Shown in pieces: positions 1 to 5,135 of a DNA stretch of 5,135 nucleotides (the first letter of the stretch is position 1; every line of letters starts with the position of its first letter). Source of the stretch: Cellvibrionaceae bacterium (GTDB lineage: Bacteria > Pseudomonadota > Gammaproteobacteria > Pseudomonadales > Cellvibrionaceae); contig JAOXRV010000583.1 of assembly GCA_025800435.1 (NCBI GenBank), positions 1 through 5,135 of the forward strand. Reading direction: 5' to 3'. A program made the translations under genes and the position numbers. The notes under the pieces are model-generated. The model saw nothing but the letters and a program-made list of their open reading frames with translations. It had not been told where the DNA came from and searched no databases.

Positions 1-141
1 AAACGCCCCGGCGGTTGGCCCATCGGCCAGCTCAGTCTCAATTTAGAGCAGCAGTGGCCCGACCTATGCCACCGGCCCCTGCCCAAATCGCACAATATTC
101 TGCCCTTCGGCCTTAAGCCCCAGGGGCAGCAGCAGGCCTGA
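1..141 (+). CDS. imuA: Translesion synthesis-associated protein ImuA, C-terminal 46 residues (5' end outside window)
   Basis: Frame 1 is open from the left edge to TGA at 139-141. It encodes a tail containing KRPGGWPIGQLSLNLEQQW and ending in NILPFGLKPQGQQQA. The K-R-x-G-G-W-P block followed by a short beta-like stretch is characteristic of the end of ImuA (also called SulA2-like or RecA-like ImuA), and the partner genes imuB and dnaE2 follow directly. ImuA is a cytoplasmic RecA/SulA-fold accessory protein that in characterised systems binds ImuB and supports DnaE2-dependent damage-induced mutagenesis. The Walker region and N-terminus lie outside the window and cannot be judged. The stop codon is 2 bases before the imuB start, so both are surely on one mRNA. 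The identification rests on the short tail plus context. Confidence 0.85.
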   Translation, partial: KRPGGWPIGQLSLNLEQQWPDLCHRPLPKSHNILPFGLKPQGQQQA

Positions 142-143
142 CC

Positions 144-1531
144 GTGCTGTGGCTCTATCTGCACTTTTACCAGTTGCAACTGGACGGCCTCTACCACCCC
201 GAGCAAGCGAGCCAAGCCCTGGTTATTGTCGATGGGCCCTACCATAAAATTTGCCAGGCCAATGCCCCAGCCCGCGAGTTGGGCATTGAACTGGGCATGG
301 GCCTGGCCAGCGCCGCCGCCCTGGCGCCCCAATTACAAGTGCTAGATTACCAACAAACCCAAGAGCAACAACTGTTGCAACAGCTGGCCGGCGAGCTCTA
401 CCCCATCAGCGCCAGCATTGTGTTAAAACAGCCCCAGGGCTTACTGCTGGAAGTTAGCAGTATGCTTAATTATCACGGCGGCCTAAAGGCCTATTGGCAT
501 AAGCTGCAACAAGCCTTGCAGGCCTGGCACTACCACTACGCCAGCGCCTATGCGCCCCTGGCGGCCCAGCTTTTGGCCGAGGCCGGCTTTAATCAACTGC
601 AGCAAGAGCAAACCATTTTACAAAAAGCCCTGGCCCAATTGCCCATCGACTGCCTGCCAATTGCCAGTAAAAGCCGCCAACAATTACAACGCTTAGGCAT
701 ACGCCAGCTCGGGCGCTTATTAAAACTGCCCCTAAAAGAGCTGGGCAAACGCTTCGATCTTGAGCTGCTGCAAATTATTGGCCGCCTGAGCCAACAACTG
801 AAAACCCCACTGGAATATTTTCAGCCGGCGGAGACCTTCCATGAACAGCTGCAGTTATTTTACGAGATAAGCGACAGCGACAAATTAAATAAACCCCTGG
901 GTTTATTGCTGAACAAGCTGCAACAATTTTTACAACAGCGAGACCTAGAAGCCACCTGTGTGGAATTACAATTGCAGTTGCGCCAGGGGCAAATCGAGCC
1001 CTTACGCATACATTCCAGCCAGGGCGACTACCGCCGTGAGCCCTGGCAAAAACTGTTTGCCCTGCGCTTTGAGCGCCTGCCCCTGCCTGCCCCGGTGGAG
1101 GCCCTGGCCCTATACTGCGGCCACTACCGCCGTCGGGGCGGCCAGCACCGGGATCTGCTCGATGCCCGCAATAGCGGGCTTAGCACCCAGCAACTGCACG
1201 ACCAACTCAGCGCCCGGCTCGGCGATAGCGCCGTTAAACCCCTGGCTTTTGGCAATAGTCATGTGCCCGAGCTGTGCCAGCAAGACAGTGGCGACAGCCC
1301 CCCCGAACCGCTGTTGCGCCCGGTGTTTTTACTGCAGCAGCCTGAGCCACTTAAGGATCAAATTGCCCTACACCAAGGCCCCGAGCGTATTCAAAGCCAC
1401 TGGTGGCGCCCAGCCCAAGACGGCGGTGAAATCGAGCGTGACTATTTTATTGGCCGCGACCAACTCGGGCGTTGGTGCTGGGTGTTTAAAACCCGCCGGG
1501 GCCAGTGGTTTGTGCAGGGGTATTTTTCCTG

Positions 1532-1532
<1 letters not shown>
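144..1532 (+). CDS. imuB: ImuB, catalytically dead Y-family polymerase paralogue (mutasome hub), 462 aa
   Basis: The GTG start at 144 gives MLWLYLHFYQLQLD, the usual ImuB opening (MLWLaLhFpqL), and lies 2 bases after the imuA stop. The only Shine-Dalgarno-like sequence is a weak AGCAGG at 131-136, so coupling to imuA translation is likely. Residues 1-115 form a Y-family palm-like part with A-x-E-L-G-I-x-x-G-M (about 44-52) and GLLLEVSSMLNYHGG (99-113). The catalytic Asp of motif I and the S-x-D-E motif of true Y polymerases are absent, as in the family. A helix-hairpin-helix segment follows (about 183-216), then a little-finger-like domain (about 233-330). The tail has RPVFLL (392-397), GPERI..HWW (412-421), RDYF (432-435) and WFVQGYF (455-461), the region thought to bind ImuA and DnaE2. 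QHRDLL (334-339) sits where ImuBs carry a beta-clamp motif, but it lacks the usual final Phe. The protein is Gln-rich. Length is normal for the family. Confidence 0.95.
1516..1520 (+). promoter_or_regulatory. Ribosome binding site of dnaE2, inside the imuB 3' end
   Basis: AGGGG lies 11 bases before the ATG at 1532 and is embedded in the last codons of imuB. Together with the TGATG stop/start overlap at 1530-1534 it favours ATG 1532 over the upstream in-frame GTG at 1505, which would add nine residues (MVCAGVFFL) that are not part of the conserved DnaE2 N-terminus. Spacing is somewhat long, so re-initiation by ribosomes finishing imuB is likely to contribute. Confidence 0.6.
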
Positions 1533-4603
<3,071 letters not shown>

Positions 4604-4640
4604 CTTGGTTTCAAAGCTGTTTAGTGTTCCGCTAAAGCTG

Positions 4641-4806
4641 GAGCGATTCACCACCAACCAAGTCTGTTTCTGAAAAACTGGCAACTATCAGGCCAGCTCT
4701 GAATTACTAAACCTATATCGGATATTACGATCTCGAACGACTTCATTCAGCGAATGGAGAGGCGCCGACAGTTACCGGCATCAACTTGCTTCTTGTTAAT
4801 CCATGA
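4641..4806 (+). pseudogene. Decayed 3' fragment of an IS3-family transposase (orfB), frameshifted
   Basis: No continuous frame exists, but pieces of the IS3-family DDE transposase C-terminus can be read in order. GAGCGATTC at 4641-4649 encodes ERF, as in the ERFF-x-SLK motif containing the catalytic Glu. AGTCTG...AAAACTGG (4661-4682) resembles the following SLKT codons with an insertion and an in-frame TGA at 4671. The same frame continues NYQASSELLNLY (4683-4718). After a shift, the frame beginning at 4711 reads YYDLERLHSANG (4723-4758), very like the YYN-x-x-R-x-HSA-x-G motif near the end of IS3-family OrfB. It then degenerates and stops at 4804-4806. What is seen is motif order and spacing; the family assignment is inferred from memory of IS3 proteins. 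The first two thirds of orfB, orfA and clear terminal inverted repeats are missing, so the fragment cannot be active. Chance resemblance is possible but unlikely for the second block. Confidence 0.55.
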
Positions 4807-5077
4807 GCGCAATGTTCTGGAGTCCTATCTACATTTAGCCACCATAAGCATCCATTGGCCTCTGCTTATATGGGTATATAAAGCGAATCTGCGTAGTTCT
4901 ATCAGCCAAACTGGCGTCCAACATACCTAAGTACTAAAAAATAACTTAAAGGCTCCCTGGCTGTAACCAATCCCGCTCCCAATAACCCCAGCCGGACAAG
5001 GTCTTTGCGTTAAAGCCCCCTATCAAAAACACCGCCCCAAACCATACCCCTCAACTTATCAGCTAATTCCAAAAAGT
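4807..5077. other. Intergenic stretch without a recognisable gene
   Basis: I see no convincing coding region, tRNA or CRISPR-like repeat here. Composition is more AT-rich than the operon. One imperfect AT-rich inverted repeat is present: TTATAT (4866-4871), loop GGGT, ATATAA (4876-4881), extended by GC/GC around a one-base bulge. It has no T-tract, so it is not an intrinsic terminator. The first part may still belong to the decayed insertion sequence on its left. The rest is probably the upstream leader of a gene starting past the right edge. Confidence 0.5.
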
Positions 5078-5081
5078 TATT

Positions 5082-5110
5082 TTGATAATCATTTTCACCT
5101 GCATTAACAT
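5082..5110 (+). promoter_or_regulatory. Possible sigma-70 promoter reading out of the right edge
   Basis: TTGATA at 5082-5087 (5 of 6 to TTGACA) is followed after exactly 17 bases by TAACAT at 5105-5110 (4 of 6 to TATAAT). Its -35 sits within the Fur box, which gives mutual support. No start codon or ribosome binding site for the target gene is visible before the window ends at 5135. Confidence 0.45.
5083..5097 (+). promoter_or_regulatory. Fur box (iron-responsive operator)
   Basis: TGATAATCATTTTCA matches the 7-1-7 Fur recognition motif (TGATAAT-N-ATTATCA) at 13 of its 14 specified positions. Extended to the 19-base form (5078-5096) it matches 15 of 19. The ferric uptake regulator with Fe2+ binds such sites and blocks transcription when iron is sufficient. 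The site overlaps a possible -35 element, the usual place for repression. It lies about 480 bases past the dnaE2 stop and so should control a rightward gene outside the window, for example a siderophore receptor or other iron gene; that product is a guess. Confidence 0.75.
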
Positions 5111-5135
5111 TGCGGCCCTTATAACTATCAACAAT

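Noticed and set aside
1505..1531. Upstream GTG as the dnaE2 start
   Set aside because: It would add nine residues foreign to the DnaE2 N-terminus. ATG 1532 overlaps the imuB stop, matches the family start and has AGGGG upstream.
4889..4906. LexA-like CTG...CAG spacing (CTGCGTAGTTCTATCAG)
   Set aside because: The spacing between the half-sites is 11, not 10, and the core lacks the CTGT/ACAG flanks; no gene start is placed for it to control.
4754..4930. 58-codon open frame starting ATG at 4754
   Set aside because: No recognisable product, no ribosome binding site I would trust, and it crosses the IS3-like remnant in a different frame from the conserved motif.
4959..4993. GGCTG / CAGCC inverted repeat
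   Set aside because: Five-base arms with a 25-base loop and no T-tract; not a credible terminator or attenuator.
4945..5020. Similar short segments TTAAAGGCTCCCT and TTAAAGCCCCCT
   Set aside because: Only two imperfect copies, too short to be called a repeat family or an operator pair.

Overview
The window holds most of an imuA-imuB-dnaE2 'mutasome' operon, an SOS-type error-prone translesion synthesis cassette. All genes read left to right. The first 141 bases are the last 46 codons of imuA. imuB is complete (144-1532), and so is dnaE2 (1532-4603). The genes are packed tightly: imuA and imuB are 2 bases apart, and the imuB stop and dnaE2 start share one base. This indicates one transcript and probably translational coupling. 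The operon promoter and any LexA operator would lie upstream of imuA, outside the window.

The gene order, an ImuB ending in the RDYF / WFVQGYF type C-terminus, and a DnaE2 starting SYAELF..SNFSFLHGAS and ending in RDFH all fit a proteobacterium. Mixed-GC coding with many TTA/CTG Leu and CAA/CAG Gln codons, together with a Fur-type operator nearby, suggests a gammaproteobacterium. A marine or Cellvibrionales-like lineage is only a guess.

From family knowledge, DnaE2 is the catalytic polymerase. ImuB is a Y-family paralogue without the catalytic acidic residues that serves as a hub binding the beta clamp, ImuA and DnaE2. ImuA is a RecA-fold accessory protein. In this copy the DnaE2 polymerase triad is intact (D373, D375, D523), but the N-terminal PHP domain lacks several expected metal ligands (F7, Q9, L68, G182, L184).

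After dnaE2 (4604-5135) base composition becomes more AT-rich and no intact gene is present. Positions about 4641-4806 look like the frameshifted 3' end of an IS3-family transposase (orfB). Positions 4807-5077 hold nothing I recognise. The right edge carries a strong Fur-box match (5083-5097) overlapping the -35 of a plausible rightward promoter, so an iron-regulated gene probably begins just beyond the window. The window is a known system in good order; I see no novel system in it.
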